A stretch of 64,000 nt of DNA, taken from positions 310,001-374,000 of the forward strand of contig JALHLU010000001.1 in assembly GCA_022844345.1 (NCBI GenBank), written 5' to 3'. Of the stretch, positions 43,375 to 52,512 are shown piece by piece (positions within the stretch are counted from its first letter, which is position 1; every line of letters starts with the position of its first letter). Source of the DNA: Hyphomonadaceae bacterium. Lineage in GTDB: Bacteria; Pseudomonadota; Alphaproteobacteria; Caulobacterales; Hyphomonadaceae. Under the pieces are notes generated by a model. It made no database searches and was not told where the DNA came from. It saw only the letters and a list, made by a program, of their open reading frames with translations. The position numbers and the translations under genes are program-made.

Positions 43375-45681
43375 TTAGGCCGCGACGCCGGCCAACAGCG
43401 GCCGTTCGCTCATCGCCAGCGCGATCTTGGTTGTGAGTTCGCGCTGGTCCAGCGGCTTGGATACATAGTCCGACATGCCAAGCGCGAGGTATTTCTCGCG
43501 ATCCCCGCTCATCGCGTCCGCCGTCAGGGCGATCACGGGCAGCATGGCCCACGCCTCGCTGCTGGCGCGGATGCGGCGGATCGCTTCCTTCCCGTCCATT
43601 ACCGGCATGTGCACATCGAGCAGGACGAGATCGAACGGCTCGTCGTGCAGGCGGTCGAGAGCCTCCTGACCGTTCACCGCCTCGACGAATCTTGCTCCGA
43701 GTCGCGCCGCGAACAGCTTCACCACCTGACGGTTCACCGCATTGTCGTCCACCAGCAGGATCTTGATCCCACGCAAGCGCTGCAGCTGCGCATCAGTGAT
43801 CGCGGGCAAGTTCTGCTCGGCCTGACCGCTGGAGTTTTTCTCGGTCACCGCCTCGGCCACAAACGTCAGCGTGAACGTCGAGCCTGAGCCTGGTTCACTG
43901 GTCACCGACACATCCCCGCCCATCAGACGCGCCAGCTGACGCGTGATGGCAAGGCCAAGACCCGATCCGCCGAAGCGCCGGGTGATCGTGGCGTCGGCCT
44001 GCGTGAAGGTGGAGAACAGGCGCTGGAGCACGGACTCCGTCATGCCGATGCCCGTGTCAGTCACCGCCACGCTGATCGCCCACTTGCCCGGCTCGGGCTC
44101 GTTGCAACCAACATCGATCTTCACGTGGCCGCGTTCGGTGAACTTGATGGCGTTGGACAGCAGGTTTCCGACGCACTGGCGCACGCGAACCGGATCATAG
44201 CGCAGCATGCGCGGCATGTTGTCGGGCAGCGTCAGGTCGATGCTGAGACCACGCTCCGCCGCCTTCGACAGGAACAGCTGCCGCAGGCGCTCCAGGGTCA
44301 CGCCCATGTCGCCATCTGTGCAGGCTATTTCGATCTTGCCTGCCTCGATCTTCGACAGGTCGAGCACATCGTTCAGCAGCGCCGTCAGCGTCTTGCCGGA
44401 TTCCAGGATGACATCGACCTTTTCACGCTGGCCGGCCAGCAGACCGTCATTCACCAGCGATTGCGCCATGCCCAGAACACCGTTCAGCGGCGTGCGGATT
44501 TCGTGGCTCATCGAGGCTAGGAAGTTCGACTTGGCGACGGTGGCCGCCTCGGCCTGCCGCTTGGCCTCGATCAGCGCCAGTTCCTGCTGCTTCTGCGCCT
44601 GGATATCCAGCATCAGGCCGACAGCACGCGCGGGAACACCATGCTCGTTGCGTTGCACCCGCATGAACAGGCGCACCCACTGCTCGCCACCATGGGGGCG
44701 GTAGAGCCGCGCGTCGATCGACTCCACCTCGCGCGAGCGCAGACAACGCTCCCAGCTTTCGCGGACGGCAGGAATGTCGTCGTCGTGATACATGCCGAAC
44801 GGCATCGTCGCATGGCGCGTCAGCGCCTCTGCCCCGGCTAGCGCCTGATATTGCGGCGATGTCCAGCGCTCGGACGATCTTAGGTCGATCTCGTAGACGC
44901 CAGCGCTGGCCGCGCTCATAGCGATCTCGAGGCGATCGTGCATGATGGCCGCCTGGTCGCGCGCATCGACCAGTTCGGTGATATTCTGCGACAGGCCGAA
45001 GATCTCGAACTTGCCCGACGGCGTGCGCCGCCCTGAGCAGAATTGGGCCAGCGTGTGCCGCCATGTGCCATCGGGCTTGCGCCGGCGCAGGTGCAGCGTG
45101 CCCGTGCCGCCCTCGGACATCAGGCGCTCGCGCACCTGTTTGTCCTTCTCGATGTCGTCCTGGTGCAGGTCCTTCACCACGTCTGCCAGGCGATAGACTG
45201 GCATGGGTTCCCCACGCTTCACCAGCGCCTCGGAGAAGTGGAACGTCTCATCGTCCGGATTGAACCGGAACACCCCGATGTCGGCGTCGCGCATAAGGCG
45301 GTCGCGGACTTCGATGGACGACACCAGCCGTGCGATCGTCTGCCACTCGCTGGTCACGTCGGCGAGCGTCACGATTCCAAAAGCCGGCCCTTGGCCGCGG
45401 CGCGGCCTCAACCACCTGTCGCCCTGCTTGCTGGCGAAACGATAGACGACGCCTTCGCCGAACGACCGGTGTTCGGTCGACAGGGTTTCCATAATGTCGG
45501 AAAACTTCCGGGGGCCCAGACCTTCGGCCGTAAGCCCGGTCAGCTGCCAGAAGCGATCATTCGCGCCGAGGACATCATCGTCCTCGGAGACGTGCACAGC
45601 CGCCTGGCCCAGCGCACCAAGCTGCGCGAGCAGGGACGGCGTATCGATCCCGTGAACGTCGGACAATGTTGCAGTACCCAT
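43375..45681 (-). CDS. Hybrid sensor histidine kinase with PAS domains and receiver
   Basis: 768 aa and cytoplasmic: no membrane helix is visible. Three PAS-like domains (about 12-115, 125-238 and 245-365) precede HisKA with His393 in SHEIRTPLNG, HATPase_c (NLLSNAIKF, DTGIGM, GGSGLGLAI) and a C-terminal receiver with the phospho-acceptor Asp689 (VLLDVHMPVMDG) and Lys742. There is no HPt domain, so the signal must leave through another protein. The PAS cores lack an obvious flavin-binding Cys (no NCRFLQ), so it is not a LOV sensor. No cognate regulator gene is adjacent. Confidence 0.93.
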   Translation of the reverse strand: MGTATLSDVHGIDTPSLLAQLGALGQAAVHVSEDDDVLGANDRFWQLTGLTAEGLGPRKFSDIMETLSTEHRSFGEGVVYRFASKQGDRWLRPRRGQGPAFGIVTLADVTSEWQTIARLVSSIEVRDRLMRDADIGVFRFNPDDETFHFSEALVKRGEPMPVYRLADVVKDLHQDDIEKDKQVRERLMSEGGTGTLHLRRRKPDGTWRHTLAQFCSGRRTPSGKFEIFGLSQNITELVDARDQAAIMHDRLEIAMSAASAGVYEIDLRSSERWTSPQYQALAGAEALTRHATMPFGMYHDDDIPAVRESWERCLRSREVESIDARLYRPHGGEQWVRLFMRVQRNEHGVPARAVGLMLDIQAQKQQELALIEAKRQAEAATVAKSNFLASMSHEIRTPLNGVLGMAQSLVNDGLLAGQREKVDVILESGKTLTALLNDVLDLSKIEAGKIEIACTDGDMGVTLERLRQLFLSKAAERGLSIDLTLPDNMPRMLRYDPVRVRQCVGNLLSNAIKFTERGHVKIDVGCNEPEPGKWAISVAVTDTGIGMTESVLQRLFSTFTQADATITRRFGGSGLGLAITRQLARLMGGDVSVTSEPGSGSTFTLTFVAEAVTEKNSSGQAEQNLPAITDAQLQRLRGIKILLVDDNAVNRQVVKLFAARLGARFVEAVNGQEALDRLHDEPFDLVLLDVHMPVMDGKEAIRRIRASSEAWAMLPVIALTADAMSGDREKYLALGMSDYVSKPLDQRELTTKIALAMSERPLLAGVAA

Positions 45682-45759
45682 GGGGAGACGGCGATATCGC
45701 GTTATGGCCGAAGGGTAGCCTGCTGCGTATTAATGCGCCCTTTCCGCCCAACCAAGAAT

Positions 45760-45783
45760 CCCGAATTCCTCAGGAAATTCGGG
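45760..45783 (-). terminator. Hairpin after phoD
   Basis: Arms CCCGAATT (45760-45767) and AATTCGGG (45776-45783). On the minus strand ATTCTTGG follows, a weak T tract. It lies between the phoD stop and the hybrid-kinase start. Confidence 0.45.
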
Positions 45784-45805
45784 CATTTTTGCCGTTTGAC
45801 TGAGC

Positions 45806-47512
45806 CTAACCGCCCGTCACATTGGCATTCGCCATGATGCGGCGCAGCCCGCTGATCCCACCGATCTCGCTTTCCCGGGCCACGAAGTGGGCGTCGGTCG
45901 AGGCATAGTACGATGGCGTGCGGACGCTTGAGACCCGGATGAACTCCGCCTCTACCTGGGCGGCGCTCAGGGTCAGGATCGTGAACCCTTTCGAGAACGC
46001 GTTATAGTAGAGCACCTCGTCATTGGCCTCCGGCATCAACCAGTTCAGTTCCTCGAACGGCATGGAATCCCCTGCCCCGTTCGACGTCACCGAGGTGCAG
46101 CCGAACTCGACGCCGCGCCGCTGTCCGCCGGCATCGTGTAGTTCGTTCGCCCACGCTGTGTGTGTGTCGCCGGTCAGAACCACCAGCTTGGCATTGGCGT
46201 CCTTGGCCGACTTGTAGAGCCGCTCGCGAGCCGCCGGGAAGCCGCTCCACGCATCGAGATTCCATTCGAAGCCATAGCGCTGCGTTGTGTAGAAGCGCTT
46301 GGTGCCCGCTGAGACCTGCGCGTATTTCTCCGGCGGCAATCCCTTCTCGAGATCGGGGATCTTCACCTTCGCCATCGTCACCTGATTGCCCAGCACCTGC
46401 CACTTCTTGCCGGCGGCGGTCGACTTCTTCAACTCTTCGGCCACCCAGGCTTCCTGCTCGGGCCCCAGCATCGAGCGGTTGGGATCGTTCACCTTCGCCT
46501 TCAGCGCCGTGACAGCCGCCGGCTTGTCCGCTTCCGCAGCCAGGAATACTTCGTCGAAGGTCAGGTCCTCGCCACGTCCGACCAGCCGGCTTTCCAGCAG
46601 CAGAAGCGTTGCGAGATCTCCGATCTCGAACTTGCGCCAGATCGCCTCGCGCGCACGGCCCGCCACAGGATCGCGCACAGGCATCCATTCGAGATAGGCC
46701 TGCACGGCTGCAGCCTTGCGCTCGGTCCAGCCGCCCTCGGTCTCGACCTGATGGTTCTCTGCTCCGTCGCGATAGGAGTTGTTGGTCGATTCATGGTCGT
46801 CCCAGGTACAGAACCACGGCGCGATGGCGTGCGCGGCCTGGAGATCCTTGTCTGACTTGTACTGGGCATGGCGGGCGCGATAGTCAGCGAGCTTGACGAT
46901 CTCGTGCGACGGCACGTGGTTGCGGCCGATCTCCTTGCCGACCGCGCCGCCATAGCCGTTGACGCCGTACTCATAAATGTAGTCGCCAAGGTGGATCACC
47001 GCATCGATGCCGCCCGCAGCCCCGCGCTTGGCGATCTCGCGGTAGGCATTGAAGAACCCGAATGGCCAATTCGAACATGAAACCACCGCCATGCGGTAAT
47101 CAGCCATCCCCCCCGCCGGCAGCGTGCGCGTAGCCCCGCCCGGAGAGGGCGTGCGGCCAACCAGGAAGTAGTAGTAGTAGAGCTGCCCCGCCTCTAGCCC
47201 ATCGGCGTCCACCTTCACGGTGTGGTCCCGCTCCGGACCGGTCGACGTCGTCCCGCGCTTGACGACCTGTTTGAAGGCGGGGTCACGCGCTACGATCCAT
47301 GTCACCGGCACAGCCCCGGGCGCGTCCGTGGTCACCCGGGTCCAGAGAAGCACAGACGTCTGGGTCGGGTCGCCGGAAGCCACGCCATGCTCAAACGTAA
47401 CCTTGTGTCCGAAATCCGCCTCCGAGGCTGCCGGATCCGGCGTTGCACAGGCCGCCAGGCCAAAGCCAGCTGCGCCAAAGCCCAATGCACCGCGCCGTGT
47501 CAGCCTGGTCAT
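45806..47512 (-). CDS. phoD: Alkaline phosphatase D, Tat-exported
   Basis: 568-aa phosphodiesterase/phosphatase of the PhoD family, releasing phosphate from organic esters. A twin-arginine signal (LTRRGALGFGAAGFGLAAC) ends in a lipobox, so it may be a Tat-exported lipoprotein. GVASGDPTQTSVLLWTRV starts the N-terminal PhoD domain. Metal-ligand segments: VIHLGDYIYEYG, CTWDDHESTNNSYRDGAENH and LVVLTGDTHTAW. The length and layout match Caulobacter/Bacillus PhoD. GGGAGGG precedes the ATG. Expected to be induced by phosphate starvation, though no Pho box was identified. Confidence 0.93.
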   Translation of the reverse strand: MTRLTRRGALGFGAAGFGLAACATPDPAASEADFGHKVTFEHGVASGDPTQTSVLLWTRVTTDAPGAVPVTWIVARDPAFKQVVKRGTTSTGPERDHTVKVDADGLEAGQLYYYYFLVGRTPSPGGATRTLPAGGMADYRMAVVSCSNWPFGFFNAYREIAKRGAAGGIDAVIHLGDYIYEYGVNGYGGAVGKEIGRNHVPSHEIVKLADYRARHAQYKSDKDLQAAHAIAPWFCTWDDHESTNNSYRDGAENHQVETEGGWTERKAAAVQAYLEWMPVRDPVAGRAREAIWRKFEIGDLATLLLLESRLVGRGEDLTFDEVFLAAEADKPAAVTALKAKVNDPNRSMLGPEQEAWVAEELKKSTAAGKKWQVLGNQVTMAKVKIPDLEKGLPPEKYAQVSAGTKRFYTTQRYGFEWNLDAWSGFPAARERLYKSAKDANAKLVVLTGDTHTAWANELHDAGGQRRGVEFGCTSVTSNGAGDSMPFEELNWLMPEANDEVLYYNAFSKGFTILTLSAAQVEAEFIRVSSVRTPSYYASTDAHFVARESEIGGISGLRRIMANANVTGG

Positions 47513-47589
47513 GGATTTATCCCTCCCGCCGGGGTACTTGCCCGCTAGTCGAATAGAATCCCTACCTTGCAGCGCATCGCGACGAAAGC

Positions 47590-48663
47590 ATGACGACGGA
47601 CACTCCCCCCGCCCTAACTCTGACCGCCCCGGCGGAAGCTGCCGGGGCGCGCCTCGATAAATGGCTGGCGGACGCGGGAACCGGCATGTCCCGCTCCCGC
47701 CTGCGGGTCCTCATTGAGGAAGGCCGGGTCACGCAGAACGGCCAGCCAGCTACGGACGCCAGCGCCAAGGTGGTCGCCGGAGCCGCCTACGCCATCGACC
47801 TGCCCGCCCCCATGGACGCCCTGCCGCAGCCGGAGGACATCCCGCTCGACATCGTCTTCGAGGACAAGCACCTCATCGTCATCAACAAGCAGCCCGGCCT
47901 TGTCGTCCACCCGGCCGGCGGCTCCGAGCGTGGCACGCTGGTCAACGCCCTGCTGTTCCATTGCGGGCCCGAGCTCACCGGCATTGGCGGGGTCGCCCGG
48001 CCCGGCATCGTCCATCGCCTCGACAAGGATACATCCGGCGTCATGGTCGCGGCCAAGAGCGAAGCGGCCCACACCGCTCTCACCAACATGTTCGCCGCTC
48101 ACGACATCGAGCGGGCCTATCTCGCCGTCACACGCGGCGCGCCGCGTCCACTGGTCGGACGCATCGAGACGAACATCGGCCGCTCGCCCAACGACCGCAA
48201 GAAGATGGCTGTAATGAAGGAGAAGCACTTCCGCGCCGACCACTGGTCCGACGATTCAAGCCAGGAGAACGACGCGCCGCAAGGAAAGGTGGCCATCACG
48301 AACTATCGCGGCCTCGAAACCTACGGCCGCCTTGATGCAACGGGAACGCAGCCCGCCGCCGCCCTCGTCGAGTGCCGGCTGGAGACCGGTCGCACACACC
48401 AGATCCGCGTGCATATGGCGCACATCCAGGCCCCCGTGCTCGGCGACCAGACTTACGGCAAGCACCGCTGGCTGCGCGCCGACGGCAAGGGCGCGGCTTT
48501 CGAACGCGCCACCGCCACCGCAAAAGCGTTCGAACGCCAGGCGCTCCACGCGGCCATCCTCGGTTTCGTCCATCCCATCACCGGCAAGCAACTGCGCTTC
48601 GAGCGCCCGCCGCCCGCCGACATGCAGGACCTCATCGACGCGCTGAGAGCGATGCCGCGCTGA
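47590..48663 (+). CDS. rluD: RluA/RluD-family 23S rRNA pseudouridine synthase
   Basis: 357 aa. N-terminal S4 domain (ARLDKWLADAGTGMSRSRLRVLIEEGRVTQNG), then the catalytic domain with HRLDKDTSGVMVAAK holding the essential Asp, and ECRLETGRTHQIRVHMAH. A 15-20-residue insertion (FRADHWSDDSSQENDAPQGK) separates two strands. RluD modifies helix 69 of 23S rRNA; RluC-like specificity cannot be excluded. Divergent from phoD with a 77-bp gap. Confidence 0.9.
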   Translation: MTTDTPPALTLTAPAEAAGARLDKWLADAGTGMSRSRLRVLIEEGRVTQNGQPATDASAKVVAGAAYAIDLPAPMDALPQPEDIPLDIVFEDKHLIVINKQPGLVVHPAGGSERGTLVNALLFHCGPELTGIGGVARPGIVHRLDKDTSGVMVAAKSEAAHTALTNMFAAHDIERAYLAVTRGAPRPLVGRIETNIGRSPNDRKKMAVMKEKHFRADHWSDDSSQENDAPQGKVAITNYRGLETYGRLDATGTQPAAALVECRLETGRTHQIRVHMAHIQAPVLGDQTYGKHRWLRADGKGAAFERATATAKAFERQALHAAILGFVHPITGKQLRFERPPPADMQDLIDALRAMPR

Positions 48664-48685
48664 ACGCGCTGCACGTGTGCCCGCC

Positions 48686-49189
48686 CTACTCTGCGACCTG
48701 CCACACATGGTCGAAGAAGTAGCCGCATACGGCGAATGGCTCGCCATTGATTTCCGCCGGCATGAACTTCGCCCCGCGCGCCCAGTCGAGCGTCGCAGCA
48801 TCGAGGACCGCTGCACCCGACGACCGCACCACATGGATGTCGGCCAGCTTGCCGTCTAAGGTCACGCATGTCTCAAGCGTCGTAACGCCCGAAAGTTCGT
48901 CGCGTACGGCGATGGCGGGATATTCGGGCGGCTCGGTGTCACTCGCTATGGCGGGCCGGCGCGTCAGGCCGGGCAGATCGGGCTTCCACTGCACGAAGAA
49001 GCGCGGGCGGGGTCCGCCTGCTCCCGGAGTAGTGGCGGCAGGGCTCGCGCTCGCGATTGCAGGAATGGCTGTTATGTAGGGATCGGGTCCATTCGGCGGG
49101 GTGGCGCATCCAGCGAGAAAGGACACACAAAGAACGCAAGCCAGCACGGGTGTGGTCAGCGCACTTGAACCGGGACGTTGTGCGTGCAT
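48686..49189 (-). CDS. TonB C-terminal-domain lipoprotein
   Basis: 167 aa. The signal has lipobox LAGC (about Cys28). The C-terminal half matches the TonB-C fold: YPAIAVRDELSGVTTLETCVTLDGKLADIHVVRSSGAAVLDAATLDWARGAKFMPAEING. There is no inner-membrane anchor or long proline linker, so it is unlikely to energise receptors in the classical way. It could be an envelope accessory protein. GGAGAGG precedes the ATG. Confidence 0.75.
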   Translation of the reverse strand: MHAQRPGSSALTTPVLACVLCVSFLAGCATPPNGPDPYITAIPAIASASPAATTPGAGGPRPRFFVQWKPDLPGLTRRPAIASDTEPPEYPAIAVRDELSGVTTLETCVTLDGKLADIHVVRSSGAAVLDAATLDWARGAKFMPAEINGEPFAVCGYFFDHVWQVAE

Positions 49190-49301
49190 GCCGCCTCTCC
49201 GTCTCCCTGAAGACGCCTACGTGAGGACGCGCCGCCAAGCATGTGTGGCGCTCGCCGGGATCGATGACTACTGAACTCCCCGGCAGGGTAAGTTGCAAGC
49301 C

Positions 49302-49709
49302 TCAGCCGGAGGCCATGATTTTCTGCCATTCATCGCCCGACATGAACCCGTCGCTGTTGGTGTCGATGTACTGCTTGAAGACGAAGGCGTGGTAGCCGAG
49401 GAATTCCCTCTGCGAGAGCGTGCGGCCGCCCTCGGCATTGCTGGCCTTGAAGATCGCGTTGGCGTTCGACTTCGACTTGCCCCGCAATGATTCCCGGAAT
49501 TCTCCCAGATTCAGCTCGCCATCCCCGTCCTTGTCGAACTCGGCCAGGCGCGGCTGTTGGTAGGTGAGGTACTCGTTGAGATCGACCTTGCCGTCGCCCG
49601 TTTTGTCCAGATAGGCGATCACCATTCCCGGCTGCTGCGCCAGCGCGCCAGGCGCCGGGACGACAGTCGCCGCCAGTATGATGCCCGCCCCGATCAATAG
49701 GTTGCGCAT
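49302..49709 (-). CDS. Secreted EF-hand calcium-binding protein
   Basis: 135 aa. A signal peptide (cleavage after ALA, about residue 24) precedes three EF-hand loops: DKTGDGKVDLNEY, DKDGDGELNLGEF and DTNSDGFMSGDEW, each with proper Asp/Glu ligand positions. A more degenerate segment (NAEGGRTLSQREF) sits between loops two and three. It probably buffers or senses calcium in the periplasm. GGGAG lies 9 bases before the ATG at 49709. Confidence 0.85.
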   Translation of the reverse strand: MRNLLIGAGIILAATVVPAPGALAQQPGMVIAYLDKTGDGKVDLNEYLTYQQPRLAEFDKDGDGELNLGEFRESLRGKSKSNANAIFKASNAEGGRTLSQREFLGYHAFVFKQYIDTNSDGFMSGDEWQKIMASG

Positions 49710-50082
49710 CGTCACAGACTCCCCATGTGTTGGCTCCTGAGTCCACGGCCCAGAGCTGTTTTCTACCGGCAATGATACCACCCGGACACAAAATTGGCGA
49801 GCCAGGCGCCTGCGGAAGCTGGCTCCCAATCTCTGCCGGGAGGGTCGGCTATTAGCGCCGCTGCATAATTCACATAGAAACAATTGGGGAACGAGGACCT
49901 TTAACCTCCCACTGCGCGTTACCATCTAGCGCAGAGGACGGACGGGGGCGGGACCATAATCCTGCCGAGAACCATCGCTAGTCGGGAGCCGTAACGGCCT
50001 AAGGACCGTGACGCCGTCGGACGAGACGACCGCTCGCCTCCCCCTCCCTCGTGGGCGGGCGCATAAGAGTAAGGAGATGGAA
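49710..50082. promoter_or_regulatory. 373-bp divergent intergenic region upstream of rpoH
   Basis: No gene was seen. It must hold the promoters of the EF-hand gene and of rpoH. Visible elements are two GANTC sites near the EF-hand start (GACTC and GAGTC, within 49710-49745), an AT-richer block with CATAAT near 49865, and a 7-bp hairpin (GAGCCAG/CTGGCTC, about 49800-49825). AAGGAG at 50071 is the rpoH ribosome-binding site. Confidence 0.4.
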
Positions 50083-50973
50083 ATGGCTGGCTTTTCACTG
50101 ACGCTCTCCCCCGAACAGGGGCTATCGCGCTACCTCTCCGAGATTCGCAAGTTTCCGCTGCTTGAGAAGAACGAGGAGTTCATGCTCGCGCAGCGCTGGG
50201 CGCAGGACAAGGATCCTGCCGCCGCCGAAAGGCTCGTGACCTCCCACCTGCGCCTCGTCGCCAAGATCGCCATGGGTTACCGCGGCTATGGTCTGCCGAT
50301 CGGCGAGGTGATCTCCGAGGGCAACGTTGGCCTGATGCAGGCGGTGAAGAAATTCGACCCGGACAAGGGTTTCCGCCTGGCCACCTACGCCATGTGGTGG
50401 ATCCGCGCCGCGATCCAGGAATACATCCTGCGCTCGTGGTCGCTGGTGAAACTCGGCACCACGGCCGCGCAGAAGAAGCTCTTCTTCAACCTGCGCCGTC
50501 TCAAGGGCGAGATTTCCGCTCTGGAGGAAGGTGATCTACGTCCCGAGAATCTGGCGGAAATCTCCCGGCGCCTTGGCGTAACGGAAGAGGAAGTCACCTC
50601 GATGAACCGGAGGATGTCTTCGGGCGGCGACGCCTCGCTGAACGCGCCGATTGGCGGCACGGAAGGCGAAGCCGAGTGGCAGGACTGGATTGCCGACGAC
50701 ACGCCGGGCCAGGCCGAGCGCATGGCGGACAATGATGAGTTCTCCACGCGCATGACCCTGCTCGAGAAGGCGATGGAATCGCTCAACGAACGCGAGCGTC
50801 ACATCATCACCGAGCGCCGCCTGAAGGAAGAACCGACCACGCTGGAAGACCTCTCGACCGAATACAATGTCAGCCGCGAGCGTATTCGCCAGATCGAGGT
50901 CCGGGCGTTCGAGAAGCTTCAGAAAGCGATGCGCGAAGCCGCGCGCGAACACGGGCTTGTCGAGGCCAACTAG
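50083..50973 (+). CDS. rpoH: RNA polymerase heat-shock sigma factor (sigma-32)
   Basis: 296-aa alternative sigma factor. The RpoH box QKKLFFNLR is at residues 130-138, diagnostic for sigma-32. Region 2 includes SHLRLVAKIAMGYRGYGLPIGEVISEGNVGLMQAVKKFDPDKGFRLATYAMWWIRAAIQEYIL; region 4 ends VSRERIRQIEVRAFEKLQKAM. AAGGAG lies 6 bases before ATG 50083. Many alphaproteobacteria have more than one RpoH; whether this is the main copy is unknown. A histidine kinase gene follows in the same direction. Confidence 0.96.
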   Translation: MAGFSLTLSPEQGLSRYLSEIRKFPLLEKNEEFMLAQRWAQDKDPAAAERLVTSHLRLVAKIAMGYRGYGLPIGEVISEGNVGLMQAVKKFDPDKGFRLATYAMWWIRAAIQEYILRSWSLVKLGTTAAQKKLFFNLRRLKGEISALEEGDLRPENLAEISRRLGVTEEEVTSMNRRMSSGGDASLNAPIGGTEGEAEWQDWIADDTPGQAERMADNDEFSTRMTLLEKAMESLNERERHIITERRLKEEPTTLEDLSTEYNVSRERIRQIEVRAFEKLQKAMREAAREHGLVEAN

Positions 50974-51375
50974 GAACTGTCCCGGCCCGGTCGAAAGACC
51001 GGGCCGGATCGCTTCGGGGGGCTGCATTTTGAGGTCCCTCACGAACAGGACGCGCGAGGTGAGTCTTCCTGAGCCGCCATCGACGATGGCCTCCTGGAGA
51101 CCGCCACGCGCCGCCCGCCTCTGGAACGTGCGGTGGTCCCCGCGAACCCGAGGCGGGCAGACTTTTTTGCAAACCGTCAACTGTTCCGCTTCTGGATGGA
51201 ACCCGGAACCGCCAGCCGCGTTGTCCTATCGAGCGGGACCTTTATCGTGATGACCTTCAATCTCCATGCGAGATGGAACAGGCTCATCTGCAGAAACACC
51301 TTGCCAATCCCCGCCTTCAGATCAAAGCCCTCGCATGGGGCAGGCCTGATGGCGGGCGGCGAGGAGACAGGTTCC
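50974..51375 (+). promoter_or_regulatory. 402-bp gap after rpoH: hairpin, otherwise no gene seen
   Basis: A perfect 11-bp stem with a GAAA tetraloop (CCGGCCCGGTC at 50982-50992 with GACCGGGCCGG at 50997-51007) follows the rpoH stop but lacks a T run. The kinase frame stays open upstream to 51133, but the residues there do not look conserved and GAGGAG sits before the ATG at 51376, so the region is treated as leader. Confidence 0.5.
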
Positions 51376-52509
51376 ATGACCCCCGAAGACATTGCGCCGC
51401 CCCAGAACCTCGAAATACAAATTCAGGCTCTCGCAAGCCCTGAGCTTCTGTCTGATACTCCTGACCTTGCTTCCGCACTGGAAACAGACCGCTTCAAGCA
51501 GTTCCTCGACCACATGCCGTTTGCGGTAGCGGTCGCCGAACTCGCTCCCAGCGAGACCATCACATACGCCAACATCGGATTCGAACGCCTGATCGGCGAG
51601 GCCGCGGGAAAAATCCTCGGTGAGTCCTGGAGCATACTGCCGGGCGTCGCCGCCGGCTCAAATGGCGGCCCGCCCCTCAACGAGGCCGTCACCGGCGAGG
51701 ACGACTATCTCGGCGTATTCCAGATTGGAAAGGGCCCGGAGTCCATCTCGGTCGATGCATGGTCCAACGTTATCCTCAACGATGCGGGCGAGCCAGCCTA
51801 CCGGCTTGTGGCGCTTGCCAACATTGCTGATCGCACCGCCACCGATCAGGAAAAACTCGAACAGCAGGTGCAGGCGAAGGATGTCCTGCTTCGCGAGCTG
51901 CAGCATCGCGTGAAGAACAATCTCCAGATGATCACTGCGCTTATCCGCCTGGAAGCGCGCAACCTGCGCGGCAACCCGGCGAAGGAGCCGTTCGACCGCC
52001 TCGCGGGCAGGGTTGAATCTCTCTCGCTTCTCTATCGCTCCATGGCGGAAAGCCGCGTCGACGACAGCATCGACCTCGGCGTCTATCTCAGCCAGATCGC
52101 TTCCTCCGTCATGCTCGCGCACGCGATCGAGGGCATCCGCCTTGATCTCAAGGTCGATGCCTGGCCGGTGTCGATCAATGTCGCCATGCCGACGGGGCTG
52201 GTCGTCAACGAGCTGCTGACGAACTCGCTCAAGCACGCCTTCGGCGGCCGCGAGGGCGGCACCATCACCCTGCAAAGCCTCGTCAGCGAAACCGGTTGCA
52301 AGGTCATCGTCGCCGATGACGGCGTCGGCTTGCCAGATGGCGTCGATTGGCCTGTCCCCGGCAAGATGACGGCGCTGATTGTCCAGTCACTGAAGCAGAA
52401 CGCAGGCGCTCATCTCAGCATCGCCTCGACACGCAACGGCGGCATGCGGGCCACCATCATGTTCAGCCGCGCCAACGCAGCGCCAGAGGCCGTCGACACG
52501 GCGGAGTGA
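51376..52509 (+). CDS. PAS-HisKA_2 (HWE-like) sensor histidine kinase
   Basis: 377-aa soluble kinase. A PAS domain (about 40-155, with ITYANIGFERLIGE) precedes the HisKA_2 dimerisation helix with His177 in LLRELQHRVKNNLQMI, and HATPase_c with VVNELLTNSLKHAFGGREGG and DDGVGLP. This class often feeds the alphaproteobacterial general stress response (PhyR-NepR-EcfG) or single-domain receivers. There is no adjacent response regulator. The ATG at 51376 with GAGGAG upstream is preferred over ATG 51349. Confidence 0.88.
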   Translation: MTPEDIAPPQNLEIQIQALASPELLSDTPDLASALETDRFKQFLDHMPFAVAVAELAPSETITYANIGFERLIGEAAGKILGESWSILPGVAAGSNGGPPLNEAVTGEDDYLGVFQIGKGPESISVDAWSNVILNDAGEPAYRLVALANIADRTATDQEKLEQQVQAKDVLLRELQHRVKNNLQMITALIRLEARNLRGNPAKEPFDRLAGRVESLSLLYRSMAESRVDDSIDLGVYLSQIASSVMLAHAIEGIRLDLKVDAWPVSINVAMPTGLVVNELLTNSLKHAFGGREGGTITLQSLVSETGCKVIVADDGVGLPDGVDWPVPGKMTALIVQSLKQNAGAHLSIASTRNGGMRATIMFSRANAAPEAVDTAE

Positions 52510-52512
52510 TCG

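Noticed and set aside
51133-51375. N-terminal extension of the PAS-HisKA_2 kinase
   Set aside because: No domain and poor residue pattern; GAGGAG sits before ATG 51376.
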